The translations under genes and the position numbers were made by a program. DNA of 64,000 nt from Gottschalkia purinilytica (GTDB lineage Bacteria; Bacillota; Clostridia; Tissierellales; Gottschalkiaceae), in assembly GCF_001190785.1 (NCBI RefSeq), contig NZ_LGSS01000001.1, positions 186,001-250,000 on the forward strand, given 5' to 3'. Below, piece by piece: positions 1-9,856 of this stretch. The notes below the pieces were generated by a model, which did not search any database, was not told the DNA's origin, and was given only the letters and a program-made list of their open reading frames with translations. Each line of letters begins with the position of its first letter. Position 1 is the stretch's first letter.

Positions 1-189
1 GCTGTAAGAGGTGGAACTATAGTAGGTGAACATTCAGTTATATTTGCAGGACTAGATGAAATAGTTGAAATAAAGCATACAGCAATGTCTAAAAGAATCT
101 TCGCTGTTGGTTCCGTAAATGCAGCAAAATTTATAGCTGATAAATCTCCTGGACTGTATAGTATGGATGACTTATTTAATGAAAATTAA
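1..189 (+). CDS. dapB: 4-hydroxy-tetrahydrodipicolinate reductase, C-terminal fragment (partial at window edge)
   Basis: Only the last 62 codons are present, the gene entering from the left edge. The fragment contains GEHSVIFAG and [12 protein letters not shown], which match the conserved end of DapB, the NAD(P)H-dependent reductase that makes tetrahydrodipicolinate in the lysine/diaminopimelate pathway. The dapH gene follows 36 bases downstream on the same strand, as expected for a dap operon. The call rests on this short C-terminal block plus context; the Rossmann domain is outside the window. Confidence 0.88.
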   Translation, partial: AVRGGTIVGEHSVIFAGLDEIVEIKHTAMSKRIFAVGSVNAAKFIADKSPGLYSMDDLFNEN

Positions 190-225
190 AATCTATTAAC
201 TAATCTTTAAGGAGGTAATAAACAA

Positions 226-951
226 ATGAGTACAGAAATTAAACAACCTAATCTTAATGACCCTTATGAAATTGCAAAATTTATTAAAGAAGCTGAGAAG
301 TCTACTCCAGTTAAACTTTTCGTTAAAGGAAGCTTAGAAGGTATAGATTTTTCAGGACTTAAAGTTTTCGGAGAAGGAAATTCGAGAATAGCTTTTGGTG
401 AAAGTGACATTGTATCAAAACTTCTTGAAGGAAATAAAGATAAAATAGAAGATTTCCACATTGAATTCGACAGAAGAAATTCTGCAATCCCTCTTATAGA
501 TTCAAGAAATATAAAAGCAAGAATTGAGCCTGGAGCTATTATAAGAGATAGAGTTGTTATAGGTGAAAATGCTGTTATAATGATGGGCGCTGTTGTTAAT
601 ATAGGTGCTGAAATTGGCGAAAACACTATGATTGATATGAATGCTGTTGTTGGTGCCAGAGGTACTATAGGTAAAAATGCTCATATTGGAGCAGGTGCAG
701 TAGTTGCTGGTGTATTAGAACCACCTAGTAAAACTCCTGTTATAATTGAAGATGATGTACTTGTAGGAGCTAATGCAGTTATATTAGAAGGTGTTAGAGT
801 TGGTAAAGGAGCTGTTGTTGCTGCTGGTTCAATTGTAACTCAAGATGTTCCTGCCAATTCAGTTGTTGCTGGTTCTCCTGCAAAGGTTATAAAAGAAAAA
901 GATGAAAAAACTGCTGAAAAAACTAAATTATTAGATGATCTTAGAAAATAA
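226..951 (+). CDS. dapH: Tetrahydrodipicolinate N-acetyltransferase
   Basis: A 241-residue protein with an alpha/beta N-terminal domain of about 80 residues (DapH_N type) and a long left-handed beta-helix of hexapeptide repeats, for example [18 protein letters not shown] and [16 protein letters not shown]. It ends with the [10 protein letters not shown] loop typical of acyltransferases of this fold. DapH acetylates tetrahydrodipicolinate with acetyl-CoA in the acetylase branch of diaminopimelate and lysine synthesis in the cytosol. The start is set by a strong AAGGAGGT nine bases upstream. It is the last gene of the dap operon and is followed by a strong terminator. Confidence 0.95.
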   Translation: MSTEIKQPNLNDPYEIAKFIKEAEKSTPVKLFVKGSLEGIDFSGLKVFGEGNSRIAFGESDIVSKLLEGNKDKIEDFHIEFDRRNSAIPLIDSRNIKARIEPGAIIRDRVVIGENAVIMMGAVVNIGAEIGENTMIDMNAVVGARGTIGKNAHIGAGAVVAGVLEPPSKTPVIIEDDVLVGANAVILEGVRVGKGAVVAAGSIVTQDVPANSVVAGSPAKVIKEKDEKTAEKTKLLDDLRK

Positions 952-962
952 TACTTAATATA

Positions 963-996
963 AAAAAGAAGCTATTTAAAATAGCTTCTTTTTTTA
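963..996. terminator. Bidirectional intrinsic terminator
   Basis: Inverted repeat AAGAAGCTATTT / AAATAGCTTCTT flanked by A and T tracts on both sides. It can end the dap operon on the plus strand and the serine hydrolase transcript on the minus strand. Confidence 0.9.
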
Positions 997-1024
997 ATAT
1001 ATTAAAATCTTTCTTTATCTTTAA

Positions 1025-2089
1025 TTAATTTTTATTACTGGCAGTTATAGATCTTCTTTTAAAGGCTGGAATTATATACTTATATATAATGTATCCTGGA
1101 TCTTTATTCTCCTTTATATTATTGCTTTCACAAGTGAATACCACTACCAATTCATTATTTGGATCACACATTATATAATGTCCTCCATATCCTAATGCAA
1201 AGAATAAATTAGAATCTTTTCTCTCCTTAGTCCACCAATGATATCCATAGTTCCCTATTCCATCTACCTTAACTTGTGATTTAGTAGATTCTTTAATCCA
1301 ATCTTGAGATATAACTTGTTTATCCTTCCACTTTCCATCATTTAGATACAGTAGTCCCAACCTTGCCATATCTCTTGACTTTAGCATAAGTCCAAATCCA
1401 CCTATATTTATTCCTTGAGGATCTTTACTCCATTGTTCTTTATTAGTCCATTGTATACTTCTTAAGCTATAAGTCTTATTTATTTTATTCACAGTATTTA
1501 TCTCATCTATTCCTATTTCTCTGAATAAATATTTGTTAGCAAACTCTTCTGTTTTCATCCCACTAGCGATAGTAATAATATTAGACAGTATATGAGAAAC
1601 TCCACTATTATATTGAAATACACCTATTTTTTCTTTATCAATAGGTACATTTAAAATAAATTCTATCCAGTTATTACTTTCATACATATTTTCAAGTAAA
1701 GGTTCATTTATATTATGACTTCCCCACTCAAATCCAGCAGTCATAGTAAGCAAATGTCGTATAGTTAAACTCTCATCTATATTATGTCTTGGGAAATAAT
1801 CTATAATCCTCTCATTAATACCTTTTATAAATCCTTTGTCTATAACTATTCCTATTAAAGAAGATATTATACTCTTAGTTACAGAGTTTATAATATTTAA
1901 AGTATCTTTGTTACACCCATTGTAATAATCCTCTATTATTAAATATCCATCTTTTATTAATAAAAAGCTATTTATATTTTCTAGTTTCTTAACTTCATCC
2001 ATAGCTAGTTTTATCTTTTCAAAATCTATATCAATTTCTTCTAATTGTTTTTTATCCCATTGACTTGTAGGAAAGTACTTCTCCCTCAT
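1025..2089 (-). CDS. Serine hydrolase, beta-lactamase class C / penicillin-binding family
   Basis: A 354-residue protein of the class C beta-lactamase-like serine hydrolase family. The nucleophile motif SxxK is SVTK at residues 69-72, the YxN motif is YNS near residue 160, and a late GYGGHYIM may supply the third (KTG-like) motif. No signal peptide is visible, so it looks cytosolic and is more likely an esterase or peptidase-like hydrolase than a true beta-lactamase. An AGGGAG ribosome site lies upstream. It starts 15 bases after the M16 peptidase and is probably co-transcribed with it. The substrate is unknown. Confidence 0.82.
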   Translation of the reverse strand: MREKYFPTSQWDKKQLEEIDIDFEKIKLAMDEVKKLENINSFLLIKDGYLIIEDYYNGCNKDTLNIINSVTKSIISSLIGIVIDKGFIKGINERIIDYFPRHNIDESLTIRHLLTMTAGFEWGSHNINEPLLENMYESNNWIEFILNVPIDKEKIGVFQYNSGVSHILSNIITIASGMKTEEFANKYLFREIGIDEINTVNKINKTYSLRSIQWTNKEQWSKDPQGINIGGFGLMLKSRDMARLGLLYLNDGKWKDKQVISQDWIKESTKSQVKVDGIGNYGYHWWTKERKDSNLFFALGYGGHYIMCDPNNELVVVFTCESNNIKENKDPGYIIYKYIIPAFKRRSITASNKN

Positions 2090-2104
2090 TATAAATGGCT
2101 CCCT

Positions 2105-3346
2105 TTATTTATTTAATAATATATGAATTGTAGGTTCAGTAAAAACTTTTCTTGCTACTTCATATATTTTATCTCTTTCAATATGATTTAAGATATTTAA
2201 GTCATCTACAAAAGCATCAATTTTTTTATCTGTTAAACCCTGATGCAAAACATAGTTACACAATGAATCTGTATCTTCTAATATAGATGCTATTCCTGTT
2301 TTCATAACTTTTTTCATCAAAACTATATTTTTCTCATCTATGTTAATTTTATTTGTAATTATATTTTCTATACAATCTTCAATTATTCTTTTAGCTTCCC
2401 ATATATCATCTTCACTAAGAGATGTATAGATATATAAAGTTTTTACATTGTCTGTGGCATCTAATTCAGAATATATCTCATAAGTCATTCCTTTTTCTTC
2501 TCTTAATGTTCTGAACAAAATCGAATTAGGACTTTCTCCTAATTTATAATTCAATATTTCTAAAGCTATTTCTTCTTCTCTAGATAAGTTATAGAATGTA
2601 TATAAATATATCAAAGTACTTTGCTCTATATCTTTTTTGTATGAGATTTTTTCTGTACATATATTCTTTTCAATTATAATATCTTTTTTCGGTATCTCTC
2701 TTCTTTCCCAGTTACTAAAGTATCTTTCTATCATATTTTTTACTTCATCATGTTCATAAGAAGATATGACACTTATCACACAATTATTTGGAATATAGTA
2801 AGCATTATAAAACTCTAATAGTTGTTTTCTATCAAACTTTTTAATTCTTCTTTCAGTTCCAGCAATATCATATTTTAAAAAGCTCTTTTTAAAAGCTATA
2901 TCATTTACTTTACTATAACTGTATTGTTCTACATCATCCATGCCATTTTTTATTTCTGACAGTATAACACTTCTTTCTTTTTCAATTTCTTCTTTAGGAA
3001 ATGTAGAATTAATTATCATATCAGACAATGTTTCTGTAGATTTTTCTAATTCTTCCGCCAAAGCTGTTATACTAAAAACAGTAGTTGTATAAGTAGTATA
3101 TGCATTGTATGATCCTCCACGATCTTCTAAAGCCTGATTTATTTCTTCGTTATTTTTATGTTTCGTACCCTTAAACAGCATATGTTCTATAAAGTGGCTT
3201 ATACCTTTTTCATTTAAATTCTCATTTATAGATCCGACTTTAAGTCCGACTTGTATAGATGATATTTTAGTGTCCTTCTTTATTGTTATAAGTTTAAGTC
3301 CATTTTCAAATATATGCTCTTTTGCATCAAAGTATTGTTTATTCAT
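2105..3346 (-). CDS. M16 family zinc metallopeptidase (insulinase/processing peptidase type)
   Basis: A 413-residue protein with the inverted zinc motif HxxEH at residues 51-55 (HFIEH) inside SHFIEHMLFKGT and a downstream acidic helix containing ERSVILSEI, which should supply the third zinc ligand. The C-terminal half carries the M16_C fold, including the FRTLREEKGMTYEIYS stretch. Members of this size resemble bacterial mpp/PqqL-like peptidases that process peptides. TAGGAG lies just before the ATG. It leads the two-gene unit with the serine hydrolase. The true substrate cannot be read from the sequence. Confidence 0.9.
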   Translation of the reverse strand: MNKQYFDAKEHIFENGLKLITIKKDTKISSIQVGLKVGSINENLNEKGISHFIEHMLFKGTKHKNNEEINQALEDRGGSYNAYTTYTTTVFSITALAEELEKSTETLSDMIINSTFPKEEIEKERSVILSEIKNGMDDVEQYSYSKVNDIAFKKSFLKYDIAGTERRIKKFDRKQLLEFYNAYYIPNNCVISVISSYEHDEVKNMIERYFSNWERREIPKKDIIIEKNICTEKISYKKDIEQSTLIYLYTFYNLSREEEIALEILNYKLGESPNSILFRTLREEKGMTYEIYSELDATDNVKTLYIYTSLSEDDIWEAKRIIEDCIENIITNKINIDEKNIVLMKKVMKTGIASILEDTDSLCNYVLHQGLTDKKIDAFVDDLNILNHIERDKIYEVARKVFTEPTIHILLNK

Positions 3347-3500
3347 ATTTTTGCTCCTACATAATTTTAGTCATTCTTATTCATTATATATTAACCAATA
3401 GGAAAAGGAAACACATGTATCTACAATTACTTTTTTAACTAAAAAACTTTAGTAACTTAAATTTTTAATCTATCACAAAGTTGTGTTATTTTAATTAAAT

Positions 3501-3542
3501 AAAAAGGCCCATATCATATTTAAGATAGATATAGACCTTTTT
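3501..3542. terminator. Terminator after the liv operon
   Basis: Imperfect inverted repeat AAAAAGGCCCATATC / GATATAGACCTTTTT with G-U pairs, flanked by A and T runs. It sits just past the livF stop codon on the minus strand. Confidence 0.8.
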
Positions 3543-3566
3543 ATTAATAATTTATTTTTGTTTATC

Positions 3567-4271
3567 TTAACCACCAAGATAAGCTTTTTTAATTTCCGTA
3601 TTTCCCATTAAATCTTTTGAGTTACCTTCTAATACTATTTTTCCTGTTTCTAAAACATATGCTCTATGTGCTATAGATAGTGCCATATTAGCATTTTGTT
3701 CTACCAATAAAACTGTCATTCCAGCTTTATTTATTTCCTGTATTATATTGAATATCTCTTTTACTAATATAGGCGCTAATCCCATAGAAGGCTCGTCCAT
3801 TAATATTATTTCCGGCTTAGACATAAGAGCTCTTCCTATAGCAAGCATTTGTTGTTCTCCTCCACTTAATGTTCCTGCTAATTGTTTTCTTCTTTCATAA
3901 AGTCTAGGAAACTTCTCATATGCATTTTTAAGTCCTTCATCAATTTGCTTTTTATCTTTAACTGAAAATCCACCTAATTCTAAGTTTTCTTCTACTGTCA
4001 TTTGATAAAATACTCTTCTTCCTTCTGGGACATGAGCAAGTCCTTTTTGAACTATTTTATGAGGTTCTATAGTTGACAATTCCGTACCATTGTATTCAAT
4101 AGTCCCTGATTTTGGCTTTAACATACCTGATAAAGATTGAAGAATAGTAGTTTTTCCTGCACCATTAGCTCCTATTAAAGTAACTATTTCTCCTTTTTTA
4201 ACTTCAAAGCTAACTCCTTTTATTGCGTGTATCATTCCATAAAACACTTGTAAATCATTTACCTTTAACAT
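3567..4271 (-). CDS. livF: Branched-chain amino acid ABC transporter ATPase LivF
   Basis: A 234-residue ABC ATPase with Walker A GANGAGKTT at 34-42, signature LSGGEQQ near 137 and Walker B ILMDEP followed by SMGLAP, the last being characteristic of LivF. It energises uptake of leucine, isoleucine and valine at the inner face of the membrane together with LivG. AGGAGGTGTA precedes the ATG. It is the last gene of the livJHMGF cluster, starting 11 bases after the livG stop. Confidence 0.95.
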   Translation of the reverse strand: MLKVNDLQVFYGMIHAIKGVSFEVKKGEIVTLIGANGAGKTTILQSLSGMLKPKSGTIEYNGTELSTIEPHKIVQKGLAHVPEGRRVFYQMTVEENLELGGFSVKDKKQIDEGLKNAYEKFPRLYERRKQLAGTLSGGEQQMLAIGRALMSKPEIILMDEPSMGLAPILVKEIFNIIQEINKAGMTVLLVEQNANMALSIAHRAYVLETGKIVLEGNSKDLMGNTEIKKAYLGG

Positions 4272-4282
4272 ACCTACACCTC

Positions 4283-5041
4283 CTATTCTCCTAGATAAGC
4301 ACTTATAACATCTGGATTATTCTTAATTTCTTCAGGAGTCCCTTGTGCAAGAATTACACCATAGTTTAAAACAACTAGTCTCTCACAAATTCCCATAACT
4401 AAATTCATATCATGTTCTATTAAAAGTATAGATGTTTTAAATTTATCTCTTATAAAGTGTATTGTTTCCATCAGTTCTATAGTTTCTTGTGGGTTCATTC
4501 CTGCTGCTGGTTCATCTAACATTAATACTTTAGGATTAGTAGCAAGGGCTCTTGCTATTTCAAGCTTTCTTTGTTTACCATAAGGTAAGTTTTTAGCTGT
4601 TACATCTGCTAAATCTTCCATTTCAAATAAAGCTAAAAGCTCTCTTCCTTTTTTATCTATCTCTTTTTCTTCTCTCCAATAGCTTGGAAGTCTTAATACA
4701 CCTGATAATATTCCGTACTTCATTTCTTTTTGAAATGCCGTTTTTACATTCTCTAAAACACTTAAATTTTCAAACAGTCTTATATTTTGAAATGTTCTTG
4801 CTACACCTTTTCCAACTATTTGATATGGTTTAGACCCAGTTACTTTTTTATCGTCTATTACTATATCTCCATTTGTAGGAAGATATACTCCTGTAAGCAT
4901 ATTAAATACTGTAGTCTTACCTGCACCATTTGGACCTATTAATCCTACAACTTCACTTTCATCTATAGTTAAACTAAAGTTATCAACTGCTCTTAGACCA
5001 CCAAATGTAATTCCTATATTTTTAGCTTCTAATAATGGCAT
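4283..5041 (-). CDS. livG: Branched-chain amino acid ABC transporter ATPase LivG
   Basis: A 252-residue ABC ATPase with Walker A GPNGAGKTT at 36-44, Walker B VLMLDEP followed by AAGMNP, and the LivG-type signature variant LPYGKQRKLEIARAL instead of LSGGQ. This variant is normal for the family. The C-terminus has the short extension (NPDVISAYLGE) typical of LivG. It lies two bases after livM, so the transporter subunits are tightly coupled. Confidence 0.95.
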   Translation of the reverse strand: MPLLEAKNIGITFGGLRAVDNFSLTIDESEVVGLIGPNGAGKTTVFNMLTGVYLPTNGDIVIDDKKVTGSKPYQIVGKGVARTFQNIRLFENLSVLENVKTAFQKEMKYGILSGVLRLPSYWREEKEIDKKGRELLALFEMEDLADVTAKNLPYGKQRKLEIARALATNPKVLMLDEPAAGMNPQETIELMETIHFIRDKFKTSILLIEHDMNLVMGICERLVVLNYGVILAQGTPEEIKNNPDVISAYLGE

Positions 5042-5043
5042 TT

Positions 5044-6027
5044 TTATTCACTCCCTCCAGCTTCTATTTTCCCTTTAGCACTTTGTTTTCTTCCTTTAAT
5101 TAATTGATGTATAGAAAACTCTTTAGTCCCAAATAAGCCAGAAGGTTTAAACAGCATTGTAATGATTAACAAAATAGCATATATTAATAGTCTATAATCT
5201 GAAAAGTCTCTTAAAAGTTCTGGTAATAGTGTAAGGAATATTGCTGACACTATAGCTCCTGTTATACTTCCCATTCCACCTAAAACAACCATAACTAACA
5301 TTTCAATTGAAAACATGAAGTCAAATTTCTTTGGATCTAATACAGTTTGATAGTGAGCAAAAAGTCCTCCTGCTATTCCTGCAAAGAACGCAGACATAGC
5401 AAATGTGAATATTTTATAAAATGCTGTTGGAACTCCAACTGCTTCTGCTGCTATTTCATTTTCCCTTATGGCAATAACACTTCTACCATGACGAGAATTA
5501 ATAAACATAAATATAATTACGATTGTTAGTATAGTTACCCAATATACATTAGTAAAGTCAGATAATAGAGCTATTCCTTTTAATCCAACTGCCCCTCCTG
5601 TAATCTCAAGGTTAGTTATAATAACACGAATCATCTCTCCAAATCCTAAAGTTATGATTCCTAAGTAATCTCCCCTTAATCTTAAAGCAGGCATCCCTAT
5701 TAAAAATCCAAATATAGCTGCTACTAATCCACCTATTATAATAGATACTATAAGCTGCATAACACTAGGAAGTTCCATATTCATACTAGCTAAAGCTGCA
5801 GTATATGCTCCAATCGCCATAAATCCCGCATGTCCCAATGTCAATTCTCCAAGAAATCCAGTAGTTAAGTTAAGACTAACTGCAAGTATTATGTTTATAC
5901 CTGCCATAATAATGATTCCTTCATGGTATCCATTAATGACACCTGAGTTTATAGCCCCAAATAATATAAAATACAATATTAATATAATTCCAAAATTTAT
6001 TCCATAATGTTTTAATTTCTGATTCAC
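5044..6027 (-). CDS. livM: Branched-chain amino acid ABC transporter permease LivM
   Basis: A polytopic membrane protein of about 327 residues with roughly eight to ten hydrophobic segments, including the BPD_transp_2 signatures NLTTGFLGELTLGHAGFMAI and LRGDYLGIITLGFGEM. It forms the translocation channel with LivH. Two GTG codons are possible: one directly abuts the livH stop at 6036, the other lies at 6027. I prefer 6027 because TAGGTG (6039-6034) is then six bases upstream, whereas the first GTG overlaps that site. Confidence 0.93.
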   Translation of the reverse strand: MNQKLKHYGINFGIILILYFILFGAINSGVINGYHEGIIIMAGINIILAVSLNLTTGFLGELTLGHAGFMAIGAYTAALASMNMELPSVMQLIVSIIIGGLVAAIFGFLIGMPALRLRGDYLGIITLGFGEMIRVIITNLEITGGAVGLKGIALLSDFTNVYWVTILTIVIIFMFINSRHGRSVIAIRENEIAAEAVGVPTAFYKIFTFAMSAFFAGIAGGLFAHYQTVLDPKKFDFMFSIEMLVMVVLGGMGSITGAIVSAIFLTLLPELLRDFSDYRLLIYAILLIITMLFKPSGLFGTKEFSIHQLIKGRKQSAKGKIEAGGSE

Positions 6028-6036
6028 AATATTCAC

Positions 6037-6915
6037 CTACACTTTCTCACGAGTGTTTTTACCAAGTATTCCTGCTGGTTTTATTAAAAGCACTAATATT
6101 AATATTCCGAATACAACCGCATCTGAAAGTTGACTAGATATATATGACTTAGTAAGACTCTCAGCCACTCCCATCATAACGCCACCTAACATAGCTCCAG
6201 GTATTATTCCTATACCTCCTAATACAGCTGCTACGAAGGCTTTAAGTCCTGGCATCATGCCCATATATGGTTCTATAATTGGATATGACATACTAAAAAG
6301 AATTCCTCCTACAGCTCCAAGTGCAGATCCTATAGCGAAAGTTGCTGATATAGTTCTATTAATATTAATTCCCATTAACAAAGCTGCTTGTTTGTCTTGT
6401 GAAACAGCTCTCATCGCTTTACCTGTTTTTGTTTTGTTTATAAAGAATTCTAATAATATCATCAATATAGCTGAAAGTACAATAGTTAAAATAGTTATGC
6501 CGTTGATCTTCAAGCTTCCTATACTTATTGCCTTTAATTTTAATACTGTTGGAAATGGTCTTGGATCTGGCTTAAATAAAATCATGAATAAGTTTTCAAT
6601 AAATAAACTAACTGCAATTGCAGTAATAAGTGCAGATATACGAGGTGCTGATCTTAAAGGTTTATAAGCAAATCTTTCTATTGCAACACCAATTAATGCA
6701 CAAAGTACTGTACTTATAATTATAACCAAAGGAATTGGCACACCTGCTCTTACTAAAAAATAGGCTAAAAATGCTCCTATCATTAAGATATCTCCATGTG
6801 CAAAGTTTATTAATTTTATGATTCCGTATACCATTGTATATCCTAAAGCTATCAATGCATATATACTTCCAACATGAAGTCCATTGATAAGCTGTTGTCC
6901 TAAATCCTCAAACAT
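6037..6915 (-). CDS. livH: Branched-chain amino acid ABC transporter permease LivH
   Basis: A 292-residue membrane protein opening with QQLINGLHVGSIYALIALGY and continuing with MVYGIIKLINFAHGDI, the classic LivH N-terminal signature, then about eight transmembrane segments. It pairs with LivM as the permease core. GAAGGG precedes the ATG. A 220-base gap containing a large hairpin separates it from livJ, so expression of the permease may be set below that of the binding protein. Confidence 0.95.
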   Translation of the reverse strand: MFEDLGQQLINGLHVGSIYALIALGYTMVYGIIKLINFAHGDILMIGAFLAYFLVRAGVPIPLVIIISTVLCALIGVAIERFAYKPLRSAPRISALITAIAVSLFIENLFMILFKPDPRPFPTVLKLKAISIGSLKINGITILTIVLSAILMILLEFFINKTKTGKAMRAVSQDKQAALLMGININRTISATFAIGSALGAVGGILFSMSYPIIEPYMGMMPGLKAFVAAVLGGIGIIPGAMLGGVMMGVAESLTKSYISSQLSDAVVFGILILVLLIKPAGILGKNTREKV

Positions 6916-7014
6916 TATATCCCTTCTTTCTATATATAAATGTTTTTATACTATTTATTCTTCCATTTTTTTGACGTTATTCTATTTCTACATTCCAATA
7001 TCTATAAACACATA

Positions 7015-7056
7015 ATAGGAAACTATAGTTTTTCATCTAAAACTACAATTTCCTAT
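7015..7056 (-). promoter_or_regulatory. Long hairpin between livJ and livH
   Basis: Eighteen-base arms ATAGGAAACTATAGTTTT and AAAACTACAATTTCCTAT pair with two G-U pairs around a short loop. There is no U tract after it in the livJ to livH direction, so it is not a standard terminator. It may be a processing or stability element or a weak attenuator that raises the binding protein over the permease. Confidence 0.6.
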
Positions 7057-7135
7057 CTTAGTTTATGTTTAGATAATAGAGACTTTATAGCTTGTTATTT
7101 ATTATATCTGATTATAGTTAATCTAAATATTTATA

Positions 7136-8272
7136 TTACTTTTTACCGGCTAATTCATATTGTCCATTAACCACTTTTATAACAGAAACTGGCTTAATTG
7201 GATTTCTATTTTCATCAAATTTAGTTTTTCCTGAAACTAGCTCTAAATCTGTATTTTTTAATGCCTCTACTACTTTTTTGCTATCTGTAGTTCCTGCTTT
7301 TTTAATAGCTTCCAATAAAGTAACTCCAGCATCATAACCTAAAGCAGCAAATGCATTTGGCAATTTGCCATTATATTCTTTTTTATAAGCTTCTACAAAA
7401 TCTTTAACTACAGGATTTGGGTCATTAACAGCATAATGATTTGAGAAGTATCCACCTTCAACGGATTCTTTATCGATACCAACTACTCCATCCCATCCAT
7501 CTCCACCTAAAAGTGTAGATTGAATTCCTACTTCTTTTGCTTGTTTCCCTATTAGAGCTACAGTATTATAATAATCTGGTACAAATAAAACATCTGCATT
7601 TTTACCTTTAACCTTAGTTAATATTGATTTATAATCCTTATCGTTAGCTGTGTATCCTTCATCTGCTACTACCTTTCCACCTGATTTTTCAAATGTTTCT
7701 TTGAACGCCTTAGCTAGTCCAACACCATAATCATTTCCTGGATCATACATTATAGCAGCTGTTTTAGCTTTCAAATCTTCAGTAGCATATTTCGCTATTT
7801 TACCTCCTTGGTAAGGATCTGTAAAACATGAACGGAAAATATTATTACCAGCTTCCGTAATCTCTCCTGCAGTACCTGTTGGAGTTATCATCGGAATTCC
7901 ATCTTTAGCAGCTTTAGGTGCTATAGCTAAAGCATTTGAGCTAATTACAGCTCCTATTATTCCATCTACTCCATCATTGTTTACTAATTTATTGTAAGCA
8001 TTGATAGCTTCATTATTATCTCCCTTATCATCATATACCTTTAGTTCTATTTTCTTTCCTAGTACTCCACCTTTTTCATTATACTGCTTAATAGCTAGCT
8101 TATAGCCTTCTTCAGTAGCTTTTCCATATACAGATACTTTTCCTGTTAATGGTGCTATTCCTCCAATTTTAATAGTATTTGAATCCGCTTTTTTCTTTCC
8201 ACATCCTGCTAACATCCCACCTGCTAATACTAAGCTCATTCCTAGCGCTAGGACCTTTTTCATCTTAATCAT
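7136..8272 (-). CDS. livJ: Branched-chain amino acid-binding lipoprotein
   Basis: A 378-residue periplasmic-binding-type lipoprotein. It has a basic N-terminus, a hydrophobic stretch and the lipobox LAGC near residue 24, so it should be processed by signal peptidase II and anchored to the outer face of the membrane. The mature part shows the type I Leu/Ile/Val-binding fold (IKIGGIAPLTGKVSVYG, GIIGAVISSNALAIAPKA). AAAGGGG lies before the first ATG, and another ATG occurs three codons later. It is first in the liv unit and has its own promoter. Confidence 0.95.
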   Translation of the reverse strand: MIKMKKVLALGMSLVLAGGMLAGCGKKKADSNTIKIGGIAPLTGKVSVYGKATEEGYKLAIKQYNEKGGVLGKKIELKVYDDKGDNNEAINAYNKLVNNDGVDGIIGAVISSNALAIAPKAAKDGIPMITPTGTAGEITEAGNNIFRSCFTDPYQGGKIAKYATEDLKAKTAAIMYDPGNDYGVGLAKAFKETFEKSGGKVVADEGYTANDKDYKSILTKVKGKNADVLFVPDYYNTVALIGKQAKEVGIQSTLLGGDGWDGVVGIDKESVEGGYFSNHYAVNDPNPVVKDFVEAYKKEYNGKLPNAFAALGYDAGVTLLEAIKKAGTTDSKKVVEALKNTDLELVSGKTKFDENRNPIKPVSVIKVVNGQYELAGKK

Positions 8273-8384
8273 TTTGAAACCCCTTTCAATTGATATATTT
8301 ATCTAAGTTAGATATTTAAAAAGATTAAGTATTGCCACTTAATTTAACATTCTAAATTTTGCGACTTTTTAAACAGTTCAGTTT

Positions 8385-8413
8385 ATTATATAAATTTCTC
8401 ACAAAAAAATCAA
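8385..8413 (-). promoter_or_regulatory. Sigma-A promoter of livJ
   Basis: On the minus strand TTGATT is followed by a 17-base spacer and a perfect TATAAT. The start point would lie about 105 bases before livJ, leaving a leader in which I recognise no known riboswitch. Confidence 0.8.
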
Positions 8414-8874
8414 TTATAGATTTTATACAAATATGAAAATTCATTAGTATTTTAGTCATAAAACGACCTTTTATTTATTAATTGATCATCTTTTGACATT
8501 TTCTTATCTTTTATTGCTGATATTTTAATTAGTTTTTCGTAATTACTAGTTGTTTGTTTTTACCAAACATATCATAGAATAGAATACCAGTATATTTATA
8601 CCAAGTCAAATGATGTATTTTAATAAGAACATGAGTCTTTATTTATTTGTATTTCAATAAATTTAAAATTTTACATAATAATGATAGCATCATAAGTAAA
8701 TAATAAAAAGTAGATTTTAATTTAGATTCTATACTTTATATGTTTATGTTAATATTTACTTATGTAATATCCATTAATTTTTATTCTACATGCAAATTTA
8801 TTAACTTAAGTTTATTCATATATAAAAAACAATTATAAAAAATTCAATTGTAAATTGAGAGGAGAATTTCTTAA
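8414..8874. other. AT-rich divergent intergenic region without a gene
   Basis: This stretch between the livJ promoter and the FAH gene has no open frame with coding character and no recognised RNA. A TTGACA at 8503-8508 has no convincing -10 at normal spacing. The FAH promoter must lie in the last 150 bases but no clear consensus stands out. Confidence 0.6.
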
Positions 8875-9762
8875 ATGTATTTCTTAACATTTAGATTTAA
8901 TAACGAAGAAAAAATAGGAATATTAAATAGCTCTAAGACTGGAGTAATTATAATTGATGAAGTTTTCAAAAAGTTAAACAAAACAATCCCAGATTCTTTA
9001 CATAGCTTAATTTTAGATTCAAGTGATAATACTTTGATAAATGATATAAAAAAATGTATTGAATTACACAGGTTTGATTCAATTTCATTAGATAATATTA
9101 AACTATGTCCACCAATTTCTTATCCAAATAGAGTATTTGGTGTAGGAAAAAACTATGTAAAGCACATAAAAGAAATAGGTGTACTTGGTGGCAATATAGG
9201 AGAACAACCTATATTCTTTTCTAAAATAGCAGATCCAGCTATTGGCGATGGTGATTTTATAAATATTCATAGTTCAGTAACAGAAAAGGTAGACTATGAA
9301 GCAGAGTTGGCTGTAGTAATAGGAAAAGATGGATCTAATATAAAAAGAGAAGAAGTTGAAAATTATATATTTGGATATACAATTGCTAACGATATAAGCT
9401 CTAGGGATTTACAAGCTAAACACGTACAATGGTTTAAAGGAAAAAATCTAGATACTTTTTGTTCAATAGGCCCTTATATAGTTTACAAAGACCTAATACC
9501 AATTCCAGTAGAATTAAACATATCTTCTAAGGTAAATGGAGAATTAAGGCAAAATTCAAATACAAAGAATATGTTGTTTGACATTTCTCATATAATAAGC
9601 ACTCTATCTCAAGGATTTACATTAAAAGCTGGTGACATTATAATGACAGGCACACCAGAAGGAACAGGTGTAGGATTTGATCCACCTAAATTTTTAAAAT
9701 CTGGAGATAAGATAGAATGTACCATAGAAAAGATAGGAACTTTAACTAATTTTGCTAAATAG
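8875..9762 (+). CDS. Fumarylacetoacetate hydrolase family protein
   Basis: A 295-residue protein with a poorly conserved N-terminal domain (about residues 1-80) and a C-terminal FAH domain. The hallmark segments are GVGKNYVKHIKE, DYEAELAVVIG (metal-binding acidic residues), NDISSRDLQ and GDIIMTGTPEGTGVG. The family includes acylpyruvases, oxaloacetate decarboxylases and 2-hydroxyhepta-2,4-diene-dioate isomerases and cleaves or isomerises 2-oxo acids using a divalent metal. The exact substrate is not readable. GAGGAG lies ten bases before the ATG. The gene stands alone with a strong terminator after it. Confidence 0.9.
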   Translation: MYFLTFRFNNEEKIGILNSSKTGVIIIDEVFKKLNKTIPDSLHSLILDSSDNTLINDIKKCIELHRFDSISLDNIKLCPPISYPNRVFGVGKNYVKHIKEIGVLGGNIGEQPIFFSKIADPAIGDGDFINIHSSVTEKVDYEAELAVVIGKDGSNIKREEVENYIFGYTIANDISSRDLQAKHVQWFKGKNLDTFCSIGPYIVYKDLIPIPVELNISSKVNGELRQNSNTKNMLFDISHIISTLSQGFTLKAGDIIMTGTPEGTGVGFDPPKFLKSGDKIECTIEKIGTLTNFAK

Positions 9763-9856
9763 TATGTAAAATAAGCTATTTAATTTACTAAAACACATAA
9801 AATATTTATAAACTCCATGTTTCTTTATTTCTCTATTTAATTATTAATCAAGCTAT

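Noticed and set aside
8493-8530. TTGACA as the promoter of the FAH gene
   Set aside because: No acceptable -10 at 16-18 bases and more than 340 bases from the start codon.
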